From a virus: DNA of 64,000 bases. The notes under the pieces were generated by a model. It ran no database searches and had not been told where the DNA came from. It saw only the letters and a list, made by a program, of their open reading frames with translations. The stretch covers positions 124,001 to 188,000 of IMG/VR virus record IMGVR_UViG_3300009103_000001; one strand, given 5' to 3'. The position numbers and the translations under genes were made by a program. Below are positions 8,591-17,354 of this stretch, in pieces. Numbering within the stretch: the stretch's first letter is position 1; each line of letters starts with the position of its first letter.

Positions 8591-9183
8591 TTTTCTACTA
8601 CAATATAAGGTAAACCGGTTAAAGGAACTGAGCCCCACTCATATACTTTACCATATTCAGATAATTTTTGTAACCACCATGGTTTTGGTTTTATCGTTAA
8701 GTGTAAAGGTACTCCCGCTAAATTATCTGGTATAAAAGCTACAGAGACAATAAAACCTTTAGTAGATACACGGTCAAATTCTTTTAAAACAATATTTAAA
8801 TCATTTTCAGATATGTGTTCCAAACAATCAAAAGAAGTTACCCAATCAATTGTATTATCATTTAAAGGTATTGTCGTACCATTACCATCAATAAACTCTA
8901 TTTTATCATTATCTATAACATTTCCTGTTGCGACTGATGCTATATCTAACCCATATACTTTTTCTATTGTTTTAGTGGCTAAATCACAAAATCTACCATA
9001 ACCACATCCATAATCAATAACACATTTAGCATTTTTATTATTTAAGAATTGTATTGAATTTTCACCCCAATTAGCTCTACCATAACCACCATCTACTTGA
9101 CCCCTTGAGTCTGATTTAACATATATGTCATGTAATTTACCACTATATAAATCTACATATTTTTCTTTTTCTGTTTTATACAT
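8587..9183 (-). CDS. SAM-dependent methyltransferase (class I)
   Basis: A 198-residue class I methyltransferase. Motif I is VIDYGCGYGRFCDLA near residues 55-69, followed by VYGLDIA (motif II) and WVTSFDCLEHIS (motif IV, about 109-120). The fold is of the Methyltransf_11/25 type, often found on sugars, lipids or small metabolites. It sits five bases downstream of a GT2-like gene and overlaps the NodZ-like gene by 4 bases. The C-terminal region (KPKPWWLQKLSEYGKV) looks like a substrate cap. A sugar O-methyltransferase role is inferred only from the cluster. Confidence 0.78.
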   Translation of the reverse strand: MYKTEKEKYVDLYSGKLHDIYVKSDSRGQVDGGYGRANWGENSIQFLNNKNAKCVIDYGCGYGRFCDLATKTIEKVYGLDIASVATGNVIDNDKIEFIDGNGTTIPLNDNTIDWVTSFDCLEHISENDLNIVLKEFDRVSTKGFIVSVAFIPDNLAGVPLHLTIKPKPWWLQKLSEYGKVYEWGSVPLTGLPYIVVEK

Positions 9184-9188
9184 AATTT

Positions 9189-9854
9189 TTAAAAATTTTT
9201 CTTTTGTCCGGCTGTTGGGTCATATCCCCATTTTCTTATAAATTCAGCTCTATTATGTCCCAATATTTTATCGGACCTATCACCATTGGCATAAATTTCT
9301 ATACCATGGTTTACTAATGTATTTTCATTACCATTAACAACTATTATACCCTGTTTTTTATATTCATTACCCAAATCATGGTCCTCAAACCCATAGTAAC
9401 CATCATAACAATCGTCAAACAAACCAATTCTTTTAATTAAATCCAACCTTAAACCTAAATTTGCGGTACTAAACCACCCACCAGCTCTAGCACCATCAGG
9501 AAATCTAACAATACCCCTAACAACTTCATGTTTTTTTAATTCATCAATATAAGATTGCACAAAATTTATATTTGAGGGGATACAATCATCGTCCATAATA
9601 ACCACATTTGGTGAAACACAAAGAGAAACAGATTCGTTAAATCTACCAACCCTATGATACCCATCATCTTTATTTAATATTAGTTTAGTAATAACTTGTG
9701 GTAAACCATTAAAATTAATATCTTTAGAACCATCATCATTAATGATTAAATTAAAGTTCATATTAGTTTGTTTACTTAAAATATCTAAAGTTTCTTTTAT
9801 TTTATCCCATCTATTATAAGTGGTTATACATATATCTAATTCTTTTATTTTCAT
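9189..9854 (-). CDS. Glycosyltransferase, GT2 family (galactosyltransferase-like C-terminus)
   Basis: A 221-residue GT-A enzyme. The opening strand is LDICITTYNRWDKI (6-19), the NDDGS nucleotide-binding loop lies near 39-43, and VVIMDDDCIPS carries the metal-binding DxD equivalent. The C-terminal part GWFSTANLGLRLDLIKRIG and YYGFEDHDLGNEYKK matches the 'Glyco_transf_7C' type, where the ED pair acts near the acceptor. Likely an inverting cytoplasmic transferase adding one sugar of the phage-encoded glycan. It follows the FkbM-like gene by 2 bases and precedes a methyltransferase. Confidence 0.85.
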   Translation of the reverse strand: MKIKELDICITTYNRWDKIKETLDILSKQTNMNFNLIINDDGSKDINFNGLPQVITKLILNKDDGYHRVGRFNESVSLCVSPNVVIMDDDCIPSNINFVQSYIDELKKHEVVRGIVRFPDGARAGGWFSTANLGLRLDLIKRIGLFDDCYDGYYGFEDHDLGNEYKKQGIIVVNGNENTLVNHGIEIYANGDRSDKILGHNRAEFIRKWGYDPTAGQKKNF

Positions 9855-9856
9855 TT

Positions 9857-10450
9857 TTATTTTTTTATATATACTGCTACACCAGCACCATTATTTATTG
9901 GTGTTGTATGTATTAATTTAAAGTCAAATTTATTAACATAATTTGTTATATCTTCTAAACTAGCATCACCTTCATATAATTCACTATTTATGAATTCTAT
10001 AATAACAGAATCTATAAATTTTAACCTATCACCAAAACCCGATAATACTTTAACTTCATAACCTTGTGTGTCACTAACAATAACATTGTAATTATCCATA
10101 TTATAATCCAAAGAATCGAATCTAACAATTTCAGATTCTATTTCCTCATTAAATGTTATATTATAATATTTTAAATGATTTAATGGTTTTAGAAATGAAG
10201 ATGATTCACCATTATTAGAGGCAACATACATTTTTAATTTTTCGTTTTTATCACCTAAACCTAAATTATGTGATTCGATATTTGGGTGGTCTCTTTTTAA
10301 TATATTATAGACATTAGGTACTGGTTCGAAACAGACAATATTTTGTGTGTAGGTTTTAAATAAATTACACTCTTGGCCTACATTAGCTCCGGCTTGTATG
10401 ATACCTTTTATATTAATATATTTAGTTATTAGATTAAAAATTTCTTTCAT
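9857..10450 (-). CDS. FkbM-family methyltransferase
   Basis: A 197-residue protein with the FkbM pattern: SAM motif IIQAGANVGQE (residues 17-27), VCFEPVPNVYNILKR in which the conserved E-P follows strand 2, and NVIVSDTQGYEVKVLSGF with the D-x-Q/E-G-x-E motif typical of the family. FkbM enzymes O-methylate hydroxyl groups on polyketides and, in surface-glycan clusters, on sugars. It is one base downstream of the asparagine synthetase gene. Motif order and length fit the family well; the substrate is not visible. Confidence 0.85.
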   Translation of the reverse strand: MKEIFNLITKYINIKGIIQAGANVGQECNLFKTYTQNIVCFEPVPNVYNILKRDHPNIESHNLGLGDKNEKLKMYVASNNGESSSFLKPLNHLKYYNITFNEEIESEIVRFDSLDYNMDNYNVIVSDTQGYEVKVLSGFGDRLKFIDSVIIEFINSELYEGDASLEDITNYVNKFDFKLIHTTPINNGAGVAVYIKK

Positions 10451-10451
10451 A

Positions 10452-11771
10452 TTAAAACCCTATTTTTTCGTTTTCCGTAAAGGGGAAATTATTTTTCTTT
10501 AAATAAAAATAAAGAACAGATTTATAATGTGAATTCTTTATATCATTTTTTAACCATAAAAATTCTTGTATAACATCTAAATCTAAAAAAGGGTATCTAG
10601 TTTCTATACCATAAGAACCAGCCACATACTCTTCTTTAGCTAAATAAGACTCCATTGAACTATTGAAGAAACTTGGCCAAGGATAAATTGTTGATAAATC
10701 TTTTGGGAATAACCCACCAAAATTACTATGATTATATTTTTTCACACCACCAAAACCGTAATCAGAAAAAATTTCATCAGCACCTTGTCCTGATAATAAT
10801 ATTTTTTTATCGTCTTTTATCGCATGACTACAAACATGTGATAAATGTTTTGCTCCATTATCATTTATTAATGATAACCAATATTCATTATAATTACTAG
10901 AATTAGAATATGTCACAAATTTAAATGGTTCTGTATTCTTTTGTATATAATTATAAGCGGTAGATACTTCACCTGGGTTTTTTGTTAACGATTGTTGTTC
11001 GTTTCCGTTTAATAAACTAAACCTACTATTTAAAATATTATTATTTTCAGTACCTATAACAGTGTAAGATTTAAATGGTATTTTTTGATTTAATAATTCA
11101 CAACAAATAGCTCCACTATCATAACCCCCACTTAACCCAATAAAAATTTTTTCTCTAATACCTTGTACACGTTTTTTTATAGAATTTTCAAAAGATTTAA
11201 TCCAATCATCACAATTATCTTTGTGTTGGTTATTAATATCAAATTCATGTACTTTATTTTTTTGTATAATTTTTTTTGACACTAAATCTATAATTATACT
11301 GGTATTTGGTTCCATTTTTTTTACATCTGTATGACCTAATTTTATTAATGGGTCACCATAAGAAGCACAACCTAAATTATTATCACCAGTACAATAAAAA
11401 ATTGGTTTTGTTTTAAAGGTATCGGTTGAAAACAATACTTTATTTTTAGATAAATCTACTAATACTATAGCAAACTCACCATCTAATTTTTTAACAAAAT
11501 CAAAACCATGTTTTTTATATAAGGGTATTAAACATTCACCGTCTGATTTATAATCACCATAATTATAAATCTCACCATTATATAAACAAATAATATTATT
11601 TTCTATAAATGGTTGAATTGTAAAGTTACCAGTAATACTTAATAGATTATGTATAAATGTTAACCCACTTATATTTACCATATTTGTTTTATCTGGTCCT
11701 CTAAATTTAGTATAAAAATTTATCTTATCTAAATCATTAACTTTTTTATTTGTAAAAATAAAACTACACAT
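10452..11771 (-). CDS. asnB: Glutamine-dependent asparagine synthetase-like protein
   Basis: A 439-residue two-domain enzyme. After Met removal Cys2 would be the nucleophile of the class II glutaminase domain, which also shows FRGPDKT and NGEIYNY (65-71). The synthetase domain has the PP-loop SGGYDSG at about 214-220 and LSGQGADEIFSDY further on. It is shorter than cellular AsnB (about 500-630 residues), with compact linkers. In surface-glycan clusters such proteins can amidate uronic acids or amino acids on the glycan, as an alternative to asparagine supply. Active-site motifs look intact, so it is probably functional. One base separates it from the FkbM gene. Confidence 0.88.
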   Translation of the reverse strand: MCSFIFTNKKVNDLDKINFYTKFRGPDKTNMVNISGLTFIHNLLSITGNFTIQPFIENNIICLYNGEIYNYGDYKSDGECLIPLYKKHGFDFVKKLDGEFAIVLVDLSKNKVLFSTDTFKTKPIFYCTGDNNLGCASYGDPLIKLGHTDVKKMEPNTSIIIDLVSKKIIQKNKVHEFDINNQHKDNCDDWIKSFENSIKKRVQGIREKIFIGLSGGYDSGAICCELLNQKIPFKSYTVIGTENNNILNSRFSLLNGNEQQSLTKNPGEVSTAYNYIQKNTEPFKFVTYSNSSNYNEYWLSLINDNGAKHLSHVCSHAIKDDKKILLSGQGADEIFSDYGFGGVKKYNHSNFGGLFPKDLSTIYPWPSFFNSSMESYLAKEEYVAGSYGIETRYPFLDLDVIQEFLWLKNDIKNSHYKSVLYFYLKKNNFPFTENEKIGF

Positions 11772-11774
11772 ATA

Positions 11775-12425
11775 TTAAAAATTATAGTTAAATAATTTAA
11801 TATCTTTATTATAGAGTTTTTCTGTTAAATGTTTTGTTACATTAGTGTGTAATTCTCTATAGTTATCACATTTATTTGTAACATTTAATTTTAATAACTT
11901 GGTTATTGGTATATTTAATTTGTGAAACATATTATTAAAGTCTTCCTCTAAATTTTCATATCTAAGTAAATAATCTACAGTTAATTTATCGTTATCATAA
12001 ATATATGGGTGTTGTTCATCATAACCTCTATTCATTTTAGAGTATATATGTGGACTATGAGATAATACTTTAGTCCAATTTTCAAAGTTACCAACACTCT
12101 TAACTAAATCAAATAACTCGTGTTTAGGCCTATCTGGTACGATTTGTCCGTTATTTAATTTAAACGGTGTAATGCTATTATTAACATTATCAAACCAAAA
12201 ATTTTTATCAGATAATATATAATAATAATTAGAAACTAATCTATCCCATGGGTTTCTAATTACAGCGAATTTTGTATAAATGTCCCATTCTTTTGGGTAT
12301 TTTTTCTTTAGTTCTTTACAGGTGTAATGGCCAGAATCTTCCATAGAAAAAGTTTCCTGTATTGAGGTTCCAGCTGTTTTTGGTATATGAATAAAAATTA
12401 ATTTATGTTTATGTGATATTGGCAT
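11775..12425 (-). CDS. Carbohydrate-type sulfotransferase
   Basis: A 216-residue protein with both PAPS-binding motifs of the Sulfotransfer_2 family: the 5'-phosphosulfate loop FIHIPKTAGTS (11-21) and the 3'-phosphate motif VIRNPWDRLVSNYY (55-68). Such enzymes move sulfate from PAPS onto sugar hydroxyls. No membrane anchor is seen, unlike eukaryotic Golgi members. It is 3 bases from the asparagine synthetase gene. A second, different sulfotransferase lies about 2 kb upstream, which suggests the glycan made by this cluster is sulfated. I see no PAPS-making genes in the window, so PAPS would come from the host. Confidence 0.85.
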   Translation of the reverse strand: MPISHKHKLIFIHIPKTAGTSIQETFSMEDSGHYTCKELKKKYPKEWDIYTKFAVIRNPWDRLVSNYYYILSDKNFWFDNVNNSITPFKLNNGQIVPDRPKHELFDLVKSVGNFENWTKVLSHSPHIYSKMNRGYDEQHPYIYDNDKLTVDYLLRYENLEEDFNNMFHKLNIPITKLLKLNVTNKCDNYRELHTNVTKHLTEKLYNKDIKLFNYNF

Positions 12426-12436
12426 TTTTTAATTTT

Positions 12437-13108
12437 TTATTGTCCTTTATATCTTACCTGTGGCATTATAGGGTTAGCGTTTAACCCACCATTAGCATAA
12501 CCAGGTAATAATTTTGGTGTTATGTTTGTTTTCCATAGAACAAATGGCATACTTATTTGGTCTCTGGATGAGAATCTACAAATTTGTTCCCACCACCTTA
12601 AATTTAAAACTTTTATATTATCAGTGTTTTTTCTAATACTTACAGGTAATTCATATAAATTATTGTTTTCAGGATAACCAATAGATTTATAATATTGTAT
12701 TTGATTATCCACAAGTTCTTTATGGTCATAATTTAATTGATTTATAATATTAGCCTCTTTATATGCACAATTTCTATCAGTATGTTTCCATAGACCAATT
12801 TCAGAATCACCTAAATATTTTTCTATAATCTCTTTAGGGTGCATAATAACTTCATGTGTTGAGTCAACCCAAAACCAATAATCATATTCTGGTAAAAACA
12901 TTTGAGGTAAAACTTTATAAATTTTAGCATTTCTTCTACCATTAAACCTATTATCTAGTGTAAAATTTAAAGCATCCCTTTGTTCCCAAACACTACAATC
13001 ATGTTTTTTGTCAACAAACGCGATATAATCCACATCATCAAAGTTTACCGATGGGTCTTTAAGTTTAGTATTAAGACCAAATAATGAAGTTAATATAACT
13101 ATTTTCAT
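12437..13108 (-). CDS. DUF616/TOD1-like glycosyltransferase
   Basis: A 223-residue protein whose centre, RRNAKIYKVLPQMFLPEYDY followed by WFWVDSTHEV, matches the DUF616 (TOD1/MUCI70) pattern: lysine-rich strand, 'fP.yd', then a WxD metal-binding motif. SSRDQISMPFVLWK near residue 185 is the other family signature. These proteins are GT-A-like glycosyltransferases. It begins MKIVILTSLFG and has no signal peptide. The gene overlaps the next small gene by 4 bases and precedes the sulfotransferase by 11. Donor and acceptor are unknown. Confidence 0.65.
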   Translation of the reverse strand: MKIVILTSLFGLNTKLKDPSVNFDDVDYIAFVDKKHDCSVWEQRDALNFTLDNRFNGRRNAKIYKVLPQMFLPEYDYWFWVDSTHEVIMHPKEIIEKYLGDSEIGLWKHTDRNCAYKEANIINQLNYDHKELVDNQIQYYKSIGYPENNNLYELPVSIRKNTDNIKVLNLRWWEQICRFSSRDQISMPFVLWKTNITPKLLPGYANGGLNANPIMPQVRYKGQ

Positions 13109-13470
13109 TTATTTTCTAATTTTTTTAATTTTTCCTTTAAATCTTTTAATTGCTTTTTAAAACCATTCATGGTCCAACCGTCTAAATGATTTTTATTTTT
13201 ACCCTTACCCTCTAATATCTCACGTTCTAAAGTTTTTATTCTATTTTTAATTTTAGATATTTCACCATTATTTTTAATACTAATAAATTCATTAAATAAC
13301 ATTTCATTACCAAAACTATCAACAACTTCTATAAGATTAACCATATTTGGGTATTCGGATAAATATTGTTTTATAAATTTTAAACCCATACCTTCTTTAA
13401 AGGTATTCTCTTTTTGTTCGCCTAAATAATAAAAATTATTTTTTTTAGTTTGTTTTATATAATATTTCAT
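13105..13470 (-). CDS. Small coiled-coil protein of unknown function
   Basis: A 121-residue protein of no recognised family. The N-terminal half (MKYYIKQTKKNNFYYLGEQ) looks like a small beta-rich domain; the C-terminal 60 residues are lysine- and glutamate-rich and likely form a coiled coil (KIKNRIKTLEREILEG, then KKQLKDLKEKLKKLENK). The start ATG at complement 13468-13470 overlaps the end of the epimerase gene by 26 bases; an ATG 42 bases upstream would overlap it further. A scaffold or regulatory subunit for a neighbouring enzyme is possible but unsupported. Confidence 0.5.
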   Translation of the reverse strand: MKYYIKQTKKNNFYYLGEQKENTFKEGMGLKFIKQYLSEYPNMVNLIEVVDSFGNEMLFNEFISIKNNGEISKIKNRIKTLEREILEGKGKNKNHLDGWTMNGFKKQLKDLKEKLKKLENK

Positions 13471-14374
13471 TTTCAATCCCTTTCTTATATTTTTTAACCC
13501 AATCAATAACATTACCTTTAGGGCTCCATTTTAGTTTATTTTTAATTTTACTATTATCGGCTAATGTTTTAAATGGTTCCACTCTTTTTTCACCATAAAT
13601 TTTTTCACATTCAAATAAATTAGCTATTTCATTAACACTATAGTTATCACCATTACCAACGTTTAAAATATCACCACTAAAATTCATTGGATGTATAGCG
13701 GATAAGTAATTAGCCTCAACTATGTCACCAACATAAGTGAAATCTCTTCTTTGTTCACCATCATTAGTGATAGTTAAAGGTTTATTTTCCCTATATTGTT
13801 TACCGAATATGCCAATAACAGTACAATAAGCACCCTCATCTAACATTCTTTCACCGTATACATTAAAATATCTTAATGATACCGTATCTAACCCATATAG
13901 TTGACTAAATAGTGTACAATATTGTTCACCTATTAATTTTTGTAATCCATAAGGGCTCATCGGGTTTGTTGGGTGTGTTTCTGGTGTTGGAAATATTTCG
14001 GTGTCACCATAAGCTGATGATGATGCACTATATATAAAACGTTTTACTTTAGCATCTTTAGCCGCAACTAACACATTTAATGTACCATTAACATTATTGG
14101 TATTAAAACTTATTGGGTCTTCTATTGATGGTTGTACTCTAGCAGATGCCGCTAAATGAAAAACATAGTCACAACCCAACATAATATCATATATTTTCTT
14201 CTTATTTAATTCATCACTTATATCTAAATTATATAATTTAGCTTTAGGATTATTATTTTCAATTTTACCTGTAGATAAATTATCTATAATTCTTACTCCC
14301 CAACCTAAATCTATTAATTTATCTACTAAGTTACTGCCGATAAATCCGGCTCCACCTATTACAATTGCTTTCAT
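13445..14374 (-). CDS. NAD-dependent nucleotide-sugar epimerase (GalE/WbpP-like)
   Basis: A 309-residue extended SDR. The NAD motif GGAGFIGSNLVDKL is at residues 7-20, the conserved aspartate of IIDNLSTG follows, and the catalytic triad is SSSAYG with YGLQK (SPYGLQKLIGEQY). Family resemblance is to UDP-glucose or UDP-GlcNAc 4-epimerases and dTDP/UDP-sugar dehydratase relatives. A 4-epimerase would supply galacto-configured donors to the neighbouring GTs. Its start overlaps the second sulfotransferase as ATGA. Substrate (UDP-Glc, UDP-GlcNAc or a uronic acid) cannot be decided. Confidence 0.8.
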   Translation of the reverse strand: MKAIVIGGAGFIGSNLVDKLIDLGWGVRIIDNLSTGKIENNNPKAKLYNLDISDELNKKKIYDIMLGCDYVFHLAASARVQPSIEDPISFNTNNVNGTLNVLVAAKDAKVKRFIYSASSSAYGDTEIFPTPETHPTNPMSPYGLQKLIGEQYCTLFSQLYGLDTVSLRYFNVYGERMLDEGAYCTVIGIFGKQYRENKPLTITNDGEQRRDFTYVGDIVEANYLSAIHPMNFSGDILNVGNGDNYSVNEIANLFECEKIYGEKRVEPFKTLADNSKIKNKLKWSPKGNVIDWVKKYKKGIENEILYKTN

Positions 14375-15123
14375 AATTTATATCTTTTTAAGTATTTTTC
14401 ATATATTAATGGGTCTTGTTTTTCAACATACTCATCTATTTCTTTTTCTGTTTTATTATTTAACCAAGTCTCCTTTTGTATTTTTAACTTTTTTGGGTCA
14501 CCATCAGTAGCAGTAGTACCATGTAATCTTTTATACATATTCATGGATATTTTTTTATGTTCAACAATATTATCAATAAAATTATTTAACAAATTTTCAT
14601 CATCATTACCACCAAATTGTATTAACCATAAAAATAATTTATTTAATTCTTTTTGTGTGTTTAAAATTAAATCGTCATAATCAATTAAGATTTTTGGTCC
14701 ATCATATTTATCATATAATTGTAACATAGCTAAATAATCTGGTGAATTATTTTGGTTTTTAAGACCATTTAAAGCTATTTTAATATCTGTAATGGGGTGT
14801 ATTTGTGGGTATTTTGGTTTATTTGGGGCGTCCCTTAATATACTTTCTTTATAGTTACGAATATTAAGTAACAAACCTTCTTTGTTTGTATTATTTGTAA
14901 ATAAATCACACACTAATTTACCACCGTGTGTTTTATGTATTACAGCTCTTGGGTCTGATTCTAACCTACGTTCAACACCAACATCACCAATATGTCCATC
15001 AGAACCAATTACATTAAAACAACTTATTTTTTCAATACAATAAGATAACCAATTACTACCAGAACGTGGGTATGAAAAAAGTGTTACTTTTCTTTTATTA
15101 GATGTTCTTTCATATAATCCCAT
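14371..15123 (-). CDS. Sulfotransferase-like protein
   Basis: A 250-residue protein with a 5'-phosphosulfate-type loop, VTLFSYPRSGSNWLSY (13-28), as in the Sulfotransfer_1/3 families ('PRSGS/TxW/L'). The 3'-phosphate motif is less clear; ILLNIRNYKESILRD-like sequence near residues 83-98 holds the expected arginine and serine. It is a different subfamily from the one at 11775-12425. Overlaps the epimerase as ATGA and is one base downstream of the GT10-like gene. Likely acts on a hydroxyl of the same glycan, but could use a lipid or small molecule. Confidence 0.7.
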   Translation of the reverse strand: MGLYERTSNKRKVTLFSYPRSGSNWLSYCIEKISCFNVIGSDGHIGDVGVERRLESDPRAVIHKTHGGKLVCDLFTNNTNKEGLLLNIRNYKESILRDAPNKPKYPQIHPITDIKIALNGLKNQNNSPDYLAMLQLYDKYDGPKILIDYDDLILNTQKELNKLFLWLIQFGGNDDENLLNNFIDNIVEHKKISMNMYKRLHGTTATDGDPKKLKIQKETWLNNKTEKEIDEYVEKQDPLIYEKYLKRYKL

Positions 15124-15124
15124 T

Positions 15125-15904
15125 TTATTTATTTTTAATTAAATTATTTATTTCAGTTTCAACTCTTTTATGAAAGTCGTAATATTGTTTAGACTTTTCA
15201 TAATTTTCTTCTAAAATATCATAAACACTATCATAAAAATCTGGTGTTAAATTATTTAATATTTTATCTAATTCATCGATATTATTAAACTGTATAATAC
15301 CTTTATCGTTAAAAAATTCTCCTATATTAGGACATCCCCAATAAATAGGTATTGTTTTTGTGGCAAAACAATCTATTACTTTTTCAGTCACCCAATTTTG
15401 TTTAGATGTATTTTCAACCACTATATGATATTTTGCGTTTTCAAATAAAGTATTTTTAGATTCTATTCTTGGTGGTGTTTTAAACCTTTTAAAATTAAAA
15501 CCATTTATGTTATCTAAACCACCATATATATCCCATATGGCGTGCCTTAATTTATGTCCAGGTGCTTGATTTTTATTACTCATAATAAAAGATATCTCAT
15601 TAGTTTTGTTTAATTTTAAATTATCAAAATCAACCCAACAAGTACCAAAAATAAATTTTTTAGAATTTTCACATTCATTTAATATTCTATCATCCCAAGC
15701 CAAAATTAAATCAAAATTATTTTTATTATTAATAATGTGTGGTGATATATTAATAATTTCAGGCGGTTCTATTTGTACGGCAACCTTTATTTCTGAATTT
15801 TTATTATGTTGTATAGTATCTATAGATAAACTAACATCTTTACTATATAAAGTTTCTGGTCTTAAGTGACCAAAAGATTTAACTTGTATTAAATTCTCAC
15901 CCAT
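15125..15904 (-). CDS. Fucosyltransferase-like glycosyltransferase, GT10 family
   Basis: A 259-residue protein with the alpha-1,3/4-fucosyltransferase (GT10) donor-binding region IVVENTSKQNWVTEKVIDCF at residues 161-180, followed by ATKTIPIYWGCPN; the glutamate, asparagine and lysine of 'EN....TEK' bind GDP-fucose in the family. Upstream, FIMSNKNQAPGHKLRHAIWD and YGG also match GT10 order. It lacks the long C-terminal heptad repeats of Helicobacter enzymes. A GDP-L-fucose or GDP-L-colitose donor fits the Gmd/ColD/ColC genes in this operon. It overlaps the GT11 gene by 16 bases. Confidence 0.8.
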   Translation of the reverse strand: MGENLIQVKSFGHLRPETLYSKDVSLSIDTIQHNKNSEIKVAVQIEPPEIINISPHIINNKNNFDLILAWDDRILNECENSKKFIFGTCWVDFDNLKLNKTNEISFIMSNKNQAPGHKLRHAIWDIYGGLDNINGFNFKRFKTPPRIESKNTLFENAKYHIVVENTSKQNWVTEKVIDCFATKTIPIYWGCPNIGEFFNDKGIIQFNNIDELDKILNNLTPDFYDSVYDILEENYEKSKQYYDFHKRVETEINNLIKNK

Positions 15905-16659
15905 TTTTCTGGTATTAAATCATTTGTGTTATGTGATATCGCTTGGCCGAACCATTTTTTTGGTGCGATTACTTTTTTATTATTATTTTTATTTAACCAT
16001 GCTCCCCACCAACTAAAAGAAGAATTAGCTATTATATTATTTTTACATAATGACATTAACCATAGTTCAACGTAATCATCATTATCATCGATAAAAATAA
16101 AATTATCCCCATCAAAAACATCCTTACACCAATCAATATCATCCGAAAAAACCAAGTATTTAGTATCCTTTTCAAATAAACCTATGGCTCTATTATAGTA
16201 ACCTAGATTACACGTTGGGTGGTGATTAGTTAGACCTAAATAATCACCTCTTCTAACATGTATTGAACATGTTTCTTCACCTAATATATTATTATATTTT
16301 TTTTCTATTTTATCTAAAGAATTTTTATCAATACTATATAAGTCTAAAATTTTTTCACGGTTATTTAAAAAATATTTTTCACTTTGGTAATATCCGTGTA
16401 GTTTTATATTGGTTTTATATGGTATTTTTTGATAATGGAAGAATGGTTCAGAATACGTATTTTTAATAGGTAAAGGTGTCTCAACAAATTTTATATTACG
16501 TAATATGTTATTTTTATAACTTGATATTGGTTCGTGTACTCTTAAACAATCATTTATATTAAAAATTAATTCATCATCATTATCTAAAGCTAAAGAATAG
16601 GCAGAAGTTATTTGAAACATATAATTACCTAACCCACCTAATAAATTTGATGTTACCAT
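15889..16659 (-). CDS. Alpha-1,2-fucosyltransferase-like glycosyltransferase, GT11 family
   Basis: A 256-residue GT11 protein. The three family landmarks are present and correctly spaced: GGLGNYMFQ (8-16), SIHVRRGDY (132-140, the donor-binding HxRRGD) and SSFSWWGAWLN (213-223). Members transfer L-fucose from GDP-fucose in alpha-1,2 linkage; some relatives in O-antigen clusters use GDP-colitose. Length matches bacterial members (about 270-300) with slight shortening at the C-terminus. It overlaps the following GT2 gene by 7 bases. The identification to family is firm; the donor is inferred. Confidence 0.9.
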   Translation of the reverse strand: MVTSNLLGGLGNYMFQITSAYSLALDNDDELIFNINDCLRVHEPISSYKNNILRNIKFVETPLPIKNTYSEPFFHYQKIPYKTNIKLHGYYQSEKYFLNNREKILDLYSIDKNSLDKIEKKYNNILGEETCSIHVRRGDYLGLTNHHPTCNLGYYNRAIGLFEKDTKYLVFSDDIDWCKDVFDGDNFIFIDDNDDYVELWLMSLCKNNIIANSSFSWWGAWLNKNNNKKVIAPKKWFGQAISHNTNDLIPEKWVRI

Positions 16660-17354
16660 ACCTCATGTTTAATTTTAACGTGATTTATTTCTTGTTGTAA
16701 ACTTCTTGTATACATAGAACTAACTTGGTATTGATGCATTCTATTACTTATTAATACATCTTTAACTATAAAAGGTAAACCATATTTCTTATATAATTGA
16801 TAATAATACTCACAATCCATTAACATAACTAAATCTTCATCAAATAATGGTATATCATTATTTTTAAAAGAAAGTACTGATGGTGAACTTATAGTATTAA
16901 CACCTTCTAAAATTTTATCATTCCAACTAGGTACCATTTCTCTATTAAAGGTTTTGCCATCATTAGTGTGGTTACACCCACTAACTAACCAATTACAATC
17001 ATTATTTTTAAATGTATCATTTATTATTTGTAATGACTCATCATTAACAAATAAATCATCTTGAAACATAACTTTAATTATATCACCAGTGGCGTTCTTA
17101 ATACTAACATTTGTATTAGCAGGCCCATTACCTCTTTTATCTATATTTTTAATATAGATAATATCAAAAAAATTACGATATTCATCAATTAAATTAAGTA
17201 TATCATTACCAACACTATGGTCTGATATAACTACATTAAAATTTTTATATGTTTGTCTTTTTATCGTGTCAAACATTTCATTTAAAAAAGTAACACCATA
17301 TCCGTGTTGTTCCCATGTTGGTATACATATTGATATTTTTAAATCCAATTCCAT
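16653..17354 (-). CDS. Glycosyltransferase, GT2 family
   Basis: A 233-residue GT-A enzyme: opening strand LKISICIPTWEQHGYG (5-20), nucleotide-binding segment FNVVISDHSVGND, and the metal-site region VMFQDDLFVND (about 94-104) with a QDD in place of a canonical DxD. The C-terminal half is short, typical of cytoplasmic GT2 members in polysaccharide clusters. The start overlaps the next gene's end by 16 bases; the first ATG is used because the first strand begins directly after it. Substrate unknown. Confidence 0.85.
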   Translation of the reverse strand: MELDLKISICIPTWEQHGYGVTFLNEMFDTIKRQTYKNFNVVISDHSVGNDILNLIDEYRNFFDIIYIKNIDKRGNGPANTNVSIKNATGDIIKVMFQDDLFVNDESLQIINDTFKNNDCNWLVSGCNHTNDGKTFNREMVPSWNDKILEGVNTISSPSVLSFKNNDIPLFDEDLVMLMDCEYYYQLYKKYGLPFIVKDVLISNRMHQYQVSSMYTRSLQQEINHVKIKHEVW

